A stretch of 64,000 bases of DNA from Okapia johnstoni (taxonomy: Eukaryota; Chordata; Mammalia; Artiodactyla; Giraffidae): assembly GCA_024291935.2 (NCBI GenBank), contig CM044310.1, positions 118,988,213 through 119,052,212 of the forward strand, read 5' to 3'. Under the pieces are notes generated by a model. It did not search any database. It worked only from the letters and a program-made list of their open reading frames with translations, and was not told the origin of the DNA. This document shows positions 23,541 to 45,149 of the stretch, one piece after another. Numbering within the stretch: position 1 is the first letter of the stretch; the number at the start of each line of letters is the position of its first letter. A program made the position numbers and the translations under genes.

Positions 23541-26500
23541 GTCTTTAGTATTCTTTACAGTTACAGAAACTTCTATCACCTTTTCTTAGCGTTGTCTCAG
23601 TGAATCTGGTCTGTGTTTTATTAGTTAAAATCTGAAGTACATAAACTGAAGTAAAGTTTAAGCTCTGCCAGTTAATGACCGTTTGTTAATATTTGCCAAA
23701 AGGTTTAAGAGTAACATTGCTGATACTCAGTTATTTCTAGCTAAGCTTATCTCTCACATGGGGAGGGAACCAGGCTTCCCCCTCCTGAACATCCTAAAGA
23801 ATTCCCTTCTGCCTACTGTTTCTCAGGGCTGGGAAGGCCCACTCTTCCCCTACTCCTGCAAATTCCCTTAACCCTTCAGGTTCTTCTCATGGGACAAAGA
23901 CCTCACTTCCCGCCAGAGGGACAGTGCAAGATGTTCATCAGCTGAAACGCCCCTGAGATCAGAGTCGGTTTGGGCACTGTCTGGTCGGTATTTTAGCTGT
24001 GAAGCTAAGACTGCGGAAAGGAGAGACGGTGTCTGACACAGGACGGCCCTGATGCTCTTTAGACTCGGGAGAAAACGGGCGAAAATGAGAGTCTCTTTCC
24101 GTTGGAAAGTGGGCAACCGGTTCTTTTTGCATGTGCATTTAAAAACAACTAGCCTGTGAAAAGGCCTGCCTAGGGAAGAGCTTGAAGGCAACCCTGTCCT
24201 AGTCCGTGAAATACACTGCCCACTGTGCCTGAGACCTCACTCAGCCGTGGGCAAATGGGAACTTGAAGCCAAAGAAACAAACAGAAAAAGGATCAAAGAG
24301 AGGTTTTAAATCTCAGGCAGAAATCTATGAGTTCTCTGTCTGTCTCTCTGTCTGGATGTATGTATGTCTCAGTGTGCGTCCTTTTTTTTTTAATAATAGC
24401 TGGAGTTGTAAATGAGTTCTAGTTTAACTGGCCTAAAGAAAAGGAAGCACATAGAAACAGACAATTCTAACTACAGGAGAGACTAACCTACATGAATTTC
24501 AGATTCATGTCAGCTGGGAATTATTCCATATTTAACATCTAGTATTAATGTTTGTTTGCTAATCTAATATAAATATGTCTAGGAGTCATTAAGCACAGTA
24601 CTTTCATTGTGCCTAGGTTTATTATAAGTTAAATATTGTTATGTTGTTATATCTGTTACAAGTTTGTCAACCAGGAAAGTACCTCTTGGGGGGAAAAAAA
24701 ACTTCAAAGAAAATGTAAAAGAGATATGAGCTTTCAGATAAACTCTATTAAGAATAATTATACTTTAGAAATGTCTGTCTAAAACAGTCTCTAGATTGTG
24801 GTAACCTGAATTTCTAGGGCTCTGTTAAACTATGTGATGGAAATTTATTGAACAGCTGGGTCATTTCCAAATAAAATAAGATTCTGAAACATTCATTATT
24901 GAGGACGAACGTCCACTTACAGAGAAACTAGAGGTTTTGGACTATTCATGAATAATGCTTGATGCCATCCTGAGATGTTCTCTAGAATTTTTTTTAGAAA
25001 TTATCACTTGTATTTATGTTCACCAGTGTACAGAATGCTTAAGTTCTTGGTTGCTTAAGGAAAGTAGCATGTGTATTTTCAGCAAAGAAGCTATGAGGAA
25101 TGAAATTACATTTTATGAAGGGAAAATGAAGTAGGTCTGACTTACGGTGGCTGTTTCAGGATGGGAGAACAAAGTAATGGGTACAGAAAGTGATAAGAAG
25201 GTTTTATGGAAAGTGGACCCCAAGGGAAGGAAGAGTTTTGTGCATAAATACAAGTTTTCTTGAGATGTTGAGCTGCCTTTGATAATGGATTTTAAGTTTC
25301 TTTACCTCTCGTGATCTGTTCCATGTTTACCTTTGAAATCTTCTTTGTTACTTTGGCTAAATGAATATATTGTTTCCCAGTGATCTATATGATATTTTCT
25401 GACTGAGTGTTATAACCCCTTTTGATGTTTGTCAACAAAACTTCCTAAATGACTTGACTACTAGCTGGCTTTGGAATGCTTCGGAGGGCCCCTCTGACAT
25501 CCCAGGGAGCTATTAAACTACCTGGGTTCATTGGACATGTTAAATTACATGGGAAGTACGGTTCAAGGGGTGATAAATCTTCTCAGATTATGCTGTATGG
25601 TTGGTGTTACTAATAGAGATATCCTAAAATTATGTGGAGGTCATATAGATCTGATATGCCCTAATAAAATGTGGTCAACTATAATTCTAGTTATCCTGTT
25701 AAAGTGTTACAAGTCACAATAATGACCAGGCTACACTGTCAATTGCACTTGAATCAGGATGCTGCTACTTCAAGATGTATGGAAAAGATTTTTCTAAGGT
25801 TAACTGATAAAGAAATTTTGATTGTTTCTTAGCTGGTCTGCTACTACTAGACTGAAATTTAATCTCTATATTAATAGAACAAAGTTTTCTTAGATTGCAG
25901 CTTTCAATAAGACATTATGAATTTCTTTGCCTTTAAGTGATTTATATTCATTTTTAAAATCTTTTGTTACTTTGGTATAGTAAATGAGCATTAATTAAGA
26001 TTATGGTACATGTAGACAAAGCTGATTCTTCTTCTACAAAAATAACCCCTCACTGTTGGACTTTGCTCTCCTGATGTCCTTAAAACATGGCCGTAGTCTG
26101 CTCCTAAATCGAGGAATTAAAAATGAGTGAACAATAGCTGTAAATCACAGAGTCAGGGTTATGGGAAATCCAAGATGGCTGCCTGGCTTTTCCCGGCTCC
26201 CTGACAAACCTCATTTTTATTTGATGGGTTAAAGCCTCCCTGGCTACAGGGTTAATGCCCTCATAATGAAAAAATAGTGTTTCACTGAAATTAACTTTAG
26301 TTCATTGTTAAACTAAGTTTCTAGTTTTGTTAATTAATGTCTAGTGTTTATTAAGACTCATATCTGAGATAGTTCTTTGTTAGGTTATATTTCTAAAAGA
26401 TTCAATTATGTTATTGAAAAGCACACTCTAAGTTTGTTTCTAAAGCTAATCTCAGTAAGCAATCTTCAGATAAAGAGTAGATGCTCCATGATGTCCAACC

Positions 26501-26593
26501 AGGAGATTAACACCAGGCTTTAGTCATTGAACAAATGAAGTCTTATGACCTGCGGTATACTGGGCTCTACCTAATGAAAGTTCTTGGCTTATC
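23541..26593. other. Non-coding, AT-rich stretch, probably old retroelement; no gene seen
   Basis: I find no open frame of note and no exon. A moderately CpG-rich island-like part lies at about 23890-24130. 'gggaaatccaagatggctgcc' near 26160 and the general composition suggest decayed retroviral LTR or internal sequence, but I cannot assign a family. The stretch continues beyond the BovB insertion at 29800. Confidence 0.4.
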
Positions 26594-26612
26594 ATTCTTA
26601 CTTCAGTTCAGT

Positions 26613-27491
26613 TCAGTAGCTCAGTCCTGTCCAACTCTTTGCGACCCCGTGGATGGCAGCACGCCAGGCCTCCCTGTCCATCACCAACTCCTGGAGTTTA
26701 CCCAAACCCGTGTCCATCGAGTCCGTGATGCCATCCAACCATCTCATCCTCTGTTGTCCCCTTCTCCTCCTGCCCCCAATCCTTCCCAGCATTAGGGTCT
26801 TTTCCAATGAGTCAACTCTTCGCATGAGGTGACCAAAGTATTGGAGTTTCAGCTTCGACATCAGTCCTTCCAATGCACACCCGGGACTGATCTCCTTTAG
26901 GATGGACTGGTTGGATCTCCTTGCAGTCCAAGGGACTCTCAACAGTCTTCTCCAGCACCACAGTTCAAAAGCATCAATTCTTTGGCGCTCAGCTTTCTTC
27001 ACCGTCCAACTCTCACATCCATACATGACCACTGGAAAAACCATAGCCTTGACTAGACGGACTTTTGTTGGCAAAGTAATGTCTCTGCTTTTCAATATGC
27101 TATCTAGGTTGGTCATAACCTTCCTTCCAAGGAGCAAGCGTCTTTTAATTTCATGGCTGCAATCACCATCAGCAGTGATTATGGAGCCCAAAAAAATAAA
27201 GTCTGACACTGTTTCCACTGTTTCCCCATCTATTTGCCATGAAGTGATGGGACCAGATGCCATGATCTTAGTTTTCTGAATGTTGAGCTTTAAGTCAACT
27301 TTTTCACTCTCTTTCACTTTCATCAAGAGGCTCTTTAGTTCTTCTTCACTTTCTGCCATGAGGGTGGTGTCATCTGCATATCTGAGGTTATTGATATTTC
27401 TCCCAGCAATCTTGATTCCAGCTTGTGCTTCTTCCAGCCCAGTGTTTCTCATGATGTACTCTGCATATAAGTTAAATAAGCAGGATGACAA
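26613..27491 (-). pseudogene. BovB ORF2 RT catalytic/C-terminal fragment
   Basis: A 292-codon open stretch begins just before the RT catalytic block ([14 protein letters not shown], the YADD motif near its N end) and runs to the C terminus of ORF2, including the [16 protein letters not shown] region. The C-terminal part is what recurs in most truncated BovB copies here (12.1, 13.6, 33.6 and 46.9 kb). The YADD residues are intact. Confidence 0.85.
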
Positions 27492-27552
27492 TATACAGCC
27501 TTGACGTACTCCTTTTCCTATTTGGAACCAGTCTTTTGTTCCATGTCTAGTT

Positions 27553-28701
27553 CTAACCGTTGCTTCCTGACCTGCATACAGGTTTCTTGAGACAGGTCAG
27601 ATGGTCTGGTATTCCCATTTCTTTCAGAATTTTCCACAGTTTATTGTGATCCACACAGTCAAAGGCTTTGGCATAGTCAATAAAGCAGAAATAGATGTTT
27701 TTCTGAAAGTCTCTTGCTTTTTGGATGATCCAGCAGATGTTGGCAATTTGACCTCTGGTTCCTCTGCCTTTTCTAAAACCAGCTTGAACATCTGGAAATT
27801 CACGGTTCATGTATGGCTGAAGCCTGGCTTGGAGAATTTTGAGCATTACTTTACTAGCATGTGAGATGAGTGCAATTGTGCAATAGTTTGAGCATTCTTT
27901 GGCATTGCCTTTCTTTGGGATTGGAATGAAAACTGACCTTTTCCAGTCCTGTGGCCACTGCTGCGTTTTCCAGATTTGCTGGCATATTGAGTGCAGCGCT
28001 TTCACAGTATCATCTTTCAGGATTTGAAATAGCTCAACTGGAATTCCATCACCTCCACTAGCTTTGTTCGTAGTGATGCTTTCTAAGGCCCACTTGACTT
28101 CACATTCCAGAATGTATGGCTCTCGGTGAGTGATCACACCATCGTGATTATCTGGGTCGTAAAGATCTTTTTTGTACAGTTCTTCTGTGTATTCTTGCCA
28201 CCTCTTCTTAATGTCTTCTGCTTCTGTTAGGTCCATAGCACTTCTATCCTTTATCGAGCCCATCTTTGCATGAAATGTTCCCTTGGTATCTCTAATTTTC
28301 TTGAAGAGATCTCTAGTCTTTCCCAATCTGTTATTTTCCTCTATTTCTTTGCATTGATCGCTGTGGAAGGCTTTCTTATCTCTCCTTGCTATTCTGTGGA
28401 ACTCTGCATTCAGATGGGAATATCTGTCCTTTTCTCCTTTGCTTTTCGCTTCTCTTCTTTTCCCAGCAATTTGTAAGGCCTCCTCAGACAGCCGTTTTGC
28501 ATTTTTGCATTTCTTTTCCCTGGGGATGGTCTTGATCCCTGTCTCCTGTACAGTGTCACGAACCTCTGTCCATAGTTCATCAGGCACTCTGTCTATCAGA
28601 TCTAGTCCCTTAAATCTATTTGTCACTTCCACTGTATAATCATAAGGGATTTGATTTAGGTCATACCCGAATGGTCTAGTGGGTTTCCCTACTTTCTTCA
28701 A
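27553..28701 (-). pseudogene. BovB ORF2 reverse transcriptase fragment
   Basis: A 382-codon open stretch holds the central RT part. FRKGRGTRGQI, a CFIDYAKAFDCVDH (motif A type, F-I-D-x2-K-A-F-D) and VFIPIPKKGN are visible. The catalytic YADD block is in the next fragment, and the frame changes between 27491 and 27553. This is the longest open piece of the element but is not a complete ORF2. Confidence 0.85.
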
Positions 28702-29103
28702 TGTAAGTCTGAATTTGGCAATAAGGAGTTCATGATATGAGCCACAGTCAGGTCCCGGTCTTGTTTTTGCTGATTGTTTAGAGCTTCTCCATCTTTGGCT
28801 GCAAAGAATATAATCAATCTGATTGTGGTGTTGACCATCGGGTGATGTCCATGTGTAGAGTCTTCTCTTGTGTTGGAAGAGAGTGTTTGCTATGACCAGT
28901 GTGTTCTCTTGGCAAAACTCTATTAGCCTTTGCCCTGCTTCATTTGTACTCCAAGGCCAAATTTGCCTGTTATGCCAGGTGTTTCCTGACTTCCTACTTT
29001 TGCATTCCAGTCCCCTATCATGAAAAGGACATCTTTTTTGGGTGTTAGTTCTAAAAGGTCTTGTAGGTCTTCATAGAACCATTCAAGTTCAGCTTCTTCA
29101 GCA

Positions 29104-29586
29104 TTACTGGTCGGGGCATAGATTTGGATTACCGTGGTATTGAATGGTTTGCCTTGGAAACGAACAGAGATCATTCTGTCGTTTTTGAGATTGCATCCAA
29201 GTACTGCATTTCGGACTCTCTTTGTTGACCATGATGGCTACTCCATTTCTTCTAAGGGATTCCTGCCCACAGTAGTAGATATAATGGTCATCTGAGTTAA
29301 ATTCACCCATTCCAGTCCATCTTAGTTCGCTGATTCCTAGAATGTCAACGTTCACTCTTGCCATCTCCTGTTTGACCACTTCCAATTTGCCTTGATTCAT
29401 GGACCTAACATTCCAGGTTCCTATGCAATATTGCTCTTTACAGCATCGGACTTTGCTTCTATCACCAGTCACATCCACAGCTGGGTATAGTTTTTGCTTT
29501 GGCTCCATCCCATCATTCTTTCTGGAGTTATTTCTCCACTGATCTCCAGTAGCATATTGGGCACCTAACCAACCTGAGGAGTTCAT
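29104..29586 (-). pseudogene. BovB ORF2 endonuclease fragment
   Basis: Open stretch with the apurinic-endonuclease-type N terminus of ORF2: IGTWNVRSMNQGKLEVV and DILGISELRWTGMGEF are visible (the W-N-V-R and E-L-R-W motifs). The frame breaks at about 29180, and the C-terminal part continues in the frame ending at 28923 (DWNAKVG motif). Confidence 0.85.
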
Positions 29587-29799
29587 CTTTCAGTGTCCTA
29601 TCTTTTTGCCTTTTCATACTGTTCATGGGTTTCTCAAGGCAAGAATACTGAAGTGGTTTGCCATGCCCTTCTCCAGTGGACCACATTCTGTCAGACCTCT
29701 CCACCATGACCCATCCATCCTGGGTGACCGCACATGGCATGACTTAGTTTCATTGAGATAGACAAGGCTGTGGTCCGTATGATCAGATTATTCTTACTT

Positions 29800-31181
29800 A
29801 TGACCTGACTAATAACTGCTAGCTATAGCTATATTAGTTTCTATGTCGCTTGTTTCAGAGAATTGTTTCTTAGGTTACTAAATGTGTGACTGAGCCAGTG
29901 ATAAAAAGCTGCTATGCAGTTGCCTGTGACATCAGTGATTGTAATAATGTAACTCTAGACATGGGAAGAAGCAAGCAGAGGGAATATATTCCGAGACCGA
30001 GAGGCTAGTAAGACAGGTATGGCCCAGAGATTTTGCTACTCACAAGGCCTGCTCTAGAAACAGCACATTGAGTGGCCTATCAATGGACCTTCCCTAGACC
30101 TGGGAATGAGCCTTCCCAGTGCCGCGGGACACAATGGCCAAGAAATGCCCCCAAAGCATGGTCAAATATGTGGCTACGAAGGGACCATGCTGACTGGACC
30201 CTGCCAGCTGTCTCCACAAAGATTACATCATTACACTGCAAGCTGCTGGCCTTCCACAGACCCTGAAAGGAGTTCAGAGTAGAGATTAGAAATAAGACCC
30301 TCTGCTCTGGGAAAAACCCAGAAGAACTGGTCTTCCGAGAGTCAGATGCTTTCAGATAAAGATTTTATGAGCCAAATTCTTGCTGCTTCTTACCCGATGT
30401 CCGGGCCTGGTTCTCCTGGCTAGCCCCTACCTTGTACCTTAAACTTTCTTGTAAAGTTTGTTTCTTCTAAAATATAACACATTTCCAAGGAGTCATGCAA
30501 GAATATTCCCTGACCAACACCTAGACAATGCTGAAACATGTCACCTTAACATTCCACGGACTCGCATCTCCCTCCATAAATGCACCCGGACAGAGTAGGC
30601 AAAGGCAACCCAGAGCCCCAAGGTGCCCCTGCTCAGCCTGAAGAAGCCAGAGTGGTCATCGCCCCCTTTTCCTTGAAACTGGATTCCCAAATATGTGAGA
30701 AGGGAAATGGGTAGATAGTTAGACATGAGCAGGGTATCCACAAGGGCCAAAGAACTGGCCCTAAAAATAACGAGAGGGAGGTATGTGGTGACCCAGGGAC
30801 AAAAGAGTAGAGAAAACCAAGGAGGCTCTTGGAATGCAGGATCGGAAAGTGAAGACCCCTTAGCATCTTTCCCTCCCCCATGTTGTGACTGCCGATGGGT
30901 TTCAGGTCCTCCTGAGTAGTATGAACGCTCTCCCCTCCTCCCCCATAAGGAGGAAGTATTTTCCTTACTCTTCCCCCACCCTGTATATGTGCGTCATCCG
31001 TTCAGCAAACGATCCGCAAGACCCCATCCCACTCCTTGTACCCTGGCTATGAAAGTGGACTAAGGACCCCTGTTGAACATCCATTCTCCCTTGAGCTGGC
31101 CTGCTGTTCTAACACCGTCCCCCATTGTAATAAACTTTATTTCCCTTTCCTTTTGACTCATGTCTGGAAATTTTTCCAACA
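29800..31181 (+). other. Old ERV-like sequence ending in an LTR-type 3' end
   Basis: No gene is seen. The last part looks like an LTR R-U5. 'ccattgtaataaactttatt' contains AATAAA at about 31129, and the segment ends with 'tttttccaaca' at 31181. Upstream there is a stretch resembling U3. It is probably one element with the material left of 26593, split by the BovB; family and 5' boundary are not determined. Confidence 0.45.
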
Positions 31182-31199
31182 CGAGCCCAGACCACAAGA

Positions 31200-39954
<8,755 letters not shown>

Positions 39955-41400
39955 TAATGGAAGAACTGATGGAAGAGGTTTGCCCTAAACATGCATCAGA
40001 AAACACAAGAGTTTATACAAGAAACCAATGGAAATGATGTAACAAATATGTAGAAAAGTATTTAATCAATAGTTAAATCAAAATAAATATCAGAGACTGC
40101 ATACTAGAAGTCATTTCATCAATCTTGTTTTCAGAAGTTTCTCTGAAGCAGAATGACTGTAGGGAGTACTCCATAATTAAAACCCATAGAAAATGGATAT
40201 ATTAGCATGAATCGTGAGATGAAGGTTGATGGTTAGAAAGTTGCAATTCTTAGCAATTTATGTATGCTTGTTAATAATGACGTGATTTGAGATTATTTGA
40301 AGGGAATGTAATTCAGCACTCAAGTAATCCATACTATGCTTTGTTTCTAGTGTGTTTGCAAACATAGATTTTTGATGCTTTATTAAAGATTAGCCTTTTT
40401 ATATTGTGTTGCAACCATTTCTATCTCTTGTCCATTAGAAGATGAAGGATACCATAATGTAAAATGTACAAGAAACATCTAAATGCAGGTGTTTGGCATT
40501 GATGTGAAAAATCTCTGAGTTGCTATGATGTAAGTGATCATTTAATCTTTCCATGTAGTAAAGTAAGACAGAAGTTGGTTCTAAAGTTTCAATAGTAATA
40601 TCCTTGATTTGTAAGCAGAACACAATGACGGTTCACTGCAGTATTGATATATCCTTATAATATCAACACAAGTCATGATTATTACTTGACAGTGTTGGAA
40701 TAAAGACAGCTTCTGTGATAACCTCGAATCGTATTAGAAACTCTTCCTAGAAAATGCATGGAATTAGTGTATACCGTGCTTGCTGAGTGCTTCCTAGGCT
40801 TTGTTTGGTAAGCCGTAAAAGTCACAAATCTCACATCCTTATATCAAAAAATGGATATTGTTGACAGTTTCCCTAAACTGCTCCATGATGTTGCTGCCTC
40901 AGCATCTTTCTGGGGAGCAGGCAGCCTGCAGTTCCTTGAACTCAGACCAGCCATTCTTGTGAGCACCTCCACTAGATGACCTCCTTTCCTTGAGATCAGC
41001 AGTCTTGCTGAACCCCGGGGTCTACTTCACAGGCCCCCCTTCAAAGACACCCTCACAGTGCTCACCAGAATCCTTGTTTTGGTTTGAATGGATTAATTCG
41101 CACTCAGCCTAGGAAGCCCAGAGCACCTCACCCAGGGTAACTTCTAAAGGCTGAACAGCAAGTACTGGTGTTTTCTCAGCCTGATCCTAGCTTTGACCTC
41201 TCTCAGAAATTCCTGCCCTAAATACTCCCCTATAGAGAGGTCTTAGATGTGGTACATGTGAGGCTTTGAGCTCAGGACTCCTGAACATTGATTTGGGGGA
41301 AGAAACATCAGAAAAAAACGGGATTTGCTGATGACTCCTTCCCGGCTCCACTGTAGACCTGCAGACTCATACCTTCTTGTAGTGCAGACCTCACCACCAG
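39955..41400 (+). other. 3' UTR and flank of the zinc-finger gene
   Basis: Sequence after the stop codon is AT-rich to about 40850. Candidate polyadenylation signals are AATAAA at 40082-40087 and another near 40700. From about 40860 composition becomes more GC-rich, leading to the 5' region of the next KRAB copy. No coding exon is visible. Confidence 0.5.
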
Positions 41401-41879
41401 AGATTTGTATTCATTGAAATGCTTCAGAAAGAATCTTTAGCCAAGTGCTTTCCATCTGGTTTCCCATCTGGATCATGTGACCAGTGTCAGGAAATGACCT
41501 GACTGATACCCTCCCAACAGAGTTCTGTGTTGGTCCTGTGGGAGCATCAGTGTGGTGTGTAGGAAGCTCTCCAGGGGATTCTAAGGAGAGGCCCAGGTTA
41601 AGGATGTGGCTCCTGGTCCCTTTCTGAGAGCTGAGTCCCCACATCAGTCCAGGTGACGCCACAGGGTTGGTCTAGCTGGATTTAGACCAGGGAAGTCAGT
41701 CAGCTCACATGGTCTGTGTGAACAGACTGTTAGGAGCTCTCTATGATGAGAGAACAATCAAGAAATTAGTTCACAGGCTGGTCTCCAGGTAGGAATTGAT
41801 TGTCCCTGAATCTCTCCTGAGACAGAGGACAGGAGAGGTTGGTCTTCTCAGCTTTTCAAGGTCCTCTCTGTAGGAGTGG

Positions 41880-43700
41880 TGGTTGCAGGTTAAAGAGCTG
41901 TGTAATGCCCTCAAAGGTATTTTCTCAAAACTCAGACACTGTTTGCAGCATAACATCCCCAGAGAAGACAGAGCAGGAGGAAGAAGACGAGGAAATGGCA
42001 GCTTCTCAGGTAAATGTCCTGTCCTGGGTCTGGGGCCGTGTCTGCTTTTTCTCCTGAAATGCCCGAATGAGAATATGCAAGCCTTTAGCTTTCTGCTCCT
42101 AATTTTTCTTCCCAGGCATATGTTACCATCTTACTTTTTCCCACTTCTTGTAACACTGAAGACTAGCCCTTTAGACTACTTCCTTGTGTCCCAGAGCCTT
42201 TTCTCTGTTGTCTGCATCCTCGCTTTCCGTGGAGCATGATGAATTCTCAACATGAATTAGTGATTTTCAACTGTTGAAAATATTTTTTTGTGAGAGATCA
42301 GCATGGGGAGTCACTCCTATCCTAACTCCCACTGGGATGTGGTTTGGTGTTGGGATTTTAGGGACTTTGGGAAATGCAGGGATAACTTAGCACCTGGATA
42401 CAATTTAGATATTTAGAACAGAGTTTGACCAACTCCCTACTGTCCATGGGATTTTCCAGGCAAAAATTCTTCAGTGGGTTGCCATTTCCTCCTCCTGGGG
42501 ATTCTCTCCACCCCGCGACTGAAGCCGCATCTCCAGCATTGGCAGGCAGATTCTTTACCCCTGAGCCAGCTGGGAAGCCCAGTGAATCAACTCAGTGGTC
42601 CAGAGTTTTTCAGAAAATTTTCAGAAATGAAAACTACAGATACTGTCCTTCACATTGCTAAGACTTACTAATTAAATGCATTATTAGGCTACCAAACAGG
42701 GGAAGTATATGTGAAATGAAATTTACAGAAAATTGACATTTTTAAATGTTAGATTCAAGTTATAATTTCCTTGTTAATTCCAGAATGCCCAGGCAGTGAT
42801 AGGGCATCTTTCATGTGATTCATTTACACCATGACATCTGATGCCCACTGGTTCTGGAGATGTCTCTCTGACATCATGAGGCTATGAAGTTCATACTTCT
42901 TTCCTCTCTCTTTAAACAAGGTTGTGGAAAAAAGGAATAAGGAAAGTGTGGAAATGCTCATAGTTAATGGAGAAACTCCCCATCTTCTTGGTTTACCTTA
43001 ACACATATTGGATTGGAAACAGATGAATCACCACCGAAACACATATTCCTTTTTCTGATGAACATGTCTTGTAAGCTGGACCTGCTCGCCTCTCAGGATC
43101 AAGTGAAGGATCATTGGCTGTAAATAAAATGGGGAAAACAGCAATGCACACAGGTACATGTCAGTGCATGAAGCAGATGACTCACGCGAAAGGGACGAGT
43201 ATCATGGAGGGAGCAATACTTTGTCATGTGGTTTGGGAAGATCTGCTTCAACGGAAATGATTTTGGATTAGCCTTGGCTTATTTCGGTCACTATCATAGA
43301 GGGTCATCTCTTGACCCACTCTTGATTCTTTTTATCATTGATGCGTTTCTCTCTAGTGATTAATTTTCACTTTTCCACTGAGGACAAGAATTCTTGTCTT
43401 GGCCTGGGACAAATGGCATGACCTGATGGCTCCTCCATTGAGCCATTGAGGTGGTTCCAATAAAAACTGTGTGGATTTCTGAGTAACTATTTTAAGCCCT
43501 GTTAAATCTTCTGATTCTCTCACTAGTCAGAAGTGTGTCGGTGGAGTCGTGAACAAACTGCCAAACTTCTGGGAATACTGGGGACAGATATTTGTTTTCT
43601 ACCCTATAATTTCCAATCCTTGGAAACTACACGTATGATCCGATAAATTGCATCCTCAAATTCTTTCTTCACTGCTTAAGACATTTCCCTTAAATGAGCA
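41880..43700 (+). pseudogene. Third KRAB-gene copy, decayed (MAASQ exon, no KRAB-A, broken KRAB-B)
   Basis: The MAASQ exon reads ATG GCA GCT TCT CAG at 41995-42009, followed by a GTAAAT donor. Upstream and downstream sequence matches the complement of 2680-3500. Intron 1 homology runs to about 42930 and then jumps to sequence around KRAB-B, so the KRAB-A exon has been deleted. KRAB-B at about 43063-43150 keeps the KLDLLAS core but has a stop after DHWL. No fingers follow; a retroelement-rich region takes over. The leader exon itself still looks usable, so it could in principle be spliced elsewhere, but I have no evidence of that. Confidence 0.75.
42425..42580 (-). repeat. Bov-tA SINE, antisense
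   Basis: Inverted SINE inside intron 1 of the third copy. The tRNA-like head is at the right ('ggcaggcagattctttacccctgagcc'), the body at the left. It is absent from the corresponding place in the left copy (near 2950). Confidence 0.82.
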
Positions 43701-43799
43701 AATGCAAACCTGAATTTTACTTCAATGTTTCTCTTTTTTTTAGATGAACTAACATTAAATCTCTTAAGTGTATTTACCCTAGTTCCTCAATGATAAAAT

Positions 43800-44270
43800 A
43801 CTCTCAAGAGTCTTCTCCAGCACCACAGCTTGAAAGCATGGATTCTTCAGTGCCCTGCCTTCTTTATGGTCCAAATCTCAAATGACTATTGGAAAGACCG
43901 TAGATTAGACTACAAGGACTTTTGTTAGCAATTGATGTCTTTGATTTTTAATACACTGTCTAAGTTTGTCATAGCTTGCCTTTCAAGAGGCAAGCATCTT
44001 TTGATTTCATGACTACAGTCCCATTCACAGTGATTTTAAAGCCCAGGAAGAGAAAATCTGTCACTGTTTCCACTTTTTCCCTCTATTTGCTATGAAGTGA
44101 TAGGACCAGATTTAATGATGAGCTTAGGCCAGCTTTTTCACTCACCTCATTCACCCTCATCAAGATGCTCTTTAGTTCCTCTTCACTTTGTGGCAGTAGT
44201 GTGGCATCATCTGCATGCCTGAAGTTGTTGCTGTTTATCCAGGCCATCTTGACTCTAACACTAAAGAAGC
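43800..44270 (-). mobile_element. Diverged BovB LINE fragment, antisense
   Basis: Inverted BovB C-terminal ORF2 region ('ctctcaagagtcttctccagcaccaca' to 'cttcactttgtggcag'), with many changes and indels. It follows the last recognisable KRAB-copy sequence. Confidence 0.75.
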
Positions 44271-44511
44271 CTTTTCTAAAAGATCTCTGAGCCTAGGTGA
44301 AAGGAAGCCAGCTATTCAGAAGCCGCCAGCTATTTCCTACTTGGTAAGAACTGAAGAGCTGGGGGTGGAGGGGTGGGTGTGAGAGACTACCATCCGCCAT
44401 TGTTGTTCAGACTTTGATTCTTGAATAGACTGATTCATAGAGGGTGTGACTTAGTGATCAGTGAGCTCCCTCATCCATTCAGAAGTCGGGGTATGATGGT
44501 CTTCTCTCTCT

Positions 44512-44700
44512 ATGTTTGTTGTTGTTCAGTCACTCACTCATGTCCAACTTTTTGAGACCCATGGACTGCAACATGCCAGGCTTCCTGTTCCTTCACCATC
44601 TGGAAGTGGTGAAGTCATGTCAAAGTCATGTCCATGGAGATGGTGGTGCCATCTAAATCTCTGGTCCTCTGTTGTCCCCTTGGAATTAGGATGTGAACAA
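44512..44700 (-). repeat. BovB/Bov-derived SINE fragment, antisense
   Basis: Begins 'gttgttcagtcactcactcatgtcc' and continues with the BovB-tail-like 'ccatggactgcaacatgccagg' and 'cttcaccatct'. Truncated at the right. Confidence 0.6.
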
Positions 44701-44829
44701 TCAAGGAAGAAGGATTGTCCCCAGATAGCTAGATGCATATGAAAGAAATGATTTCAGTAAGTCCAGATGCTTGCATCTTCCCGTACATAGAAGATCACTA
44801 AATCTCTTCATGTGAGAGATGTATTTCCC

Positions 44830-45043
44830 TTACATTAATTGTAACTTTTAATATTCAGACTACCTGCCCCTTGCTGCAAACTTGTATATAGTGTGGCTCC
44901 TGCCTTGCTTCCTCAGAGTCAGCTGTCTTGGGGTCACCTGATACACTTTCTCCTGGGCTCAAGTCCTAACATTTCCACAAAATAAATCCTAAGTCTCAAC
45001 GTTCAGGCCACGTGTATTTTATTTTTTCTTCAGCCAACAGTTA
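44830..45043 (+). mobile_element. ERV LTR 3' part (probable)
   Basis: 'ctttctcctgggctcaagtcc', AATAAA near 44981 and a terminal 'cttcagccaaca' give the same R-U5 arrangement as the solo LTR ending at 2517. The 5' boundary cannot be set. Confidence 0.5.
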
Positions 45044-45149
45044 TGGCACTCTTTACTTAACACAGATCATTATTTATTTTGTTGTTCATCAGATATGCAT
45101 TTAAGGCATCATTTTACAGGTATTTCTCCATTCCCATGCACACTTTTGG

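Larger units (their letters stand above)
26604..29789 (-). mobile_element. Near full-length BovB LINE, antisense
   Basis: The 3.19-kb element is flanked by the 10-bp target duplication ATTCTTACTT (26594-26603 and 29790-29799). The inverted 3' terminus with CAGTTCAGTTCAG is on the left, and the 5' part ('gtccactggagaagggcatgg' on the minus strand) is on the right. On the minus strand the ORF2 order is endonuclease, then RT, then C-terminal region, in at least four frames (29586-29104, 29174-28923, 28701-27553, 27491-26613). ORF2 is therefore broken by several frameshifts. BovB ORF2 normally supplies endonuclease and reverse transcriptase for target-primed retrotransposition. Confidence 0.9.
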
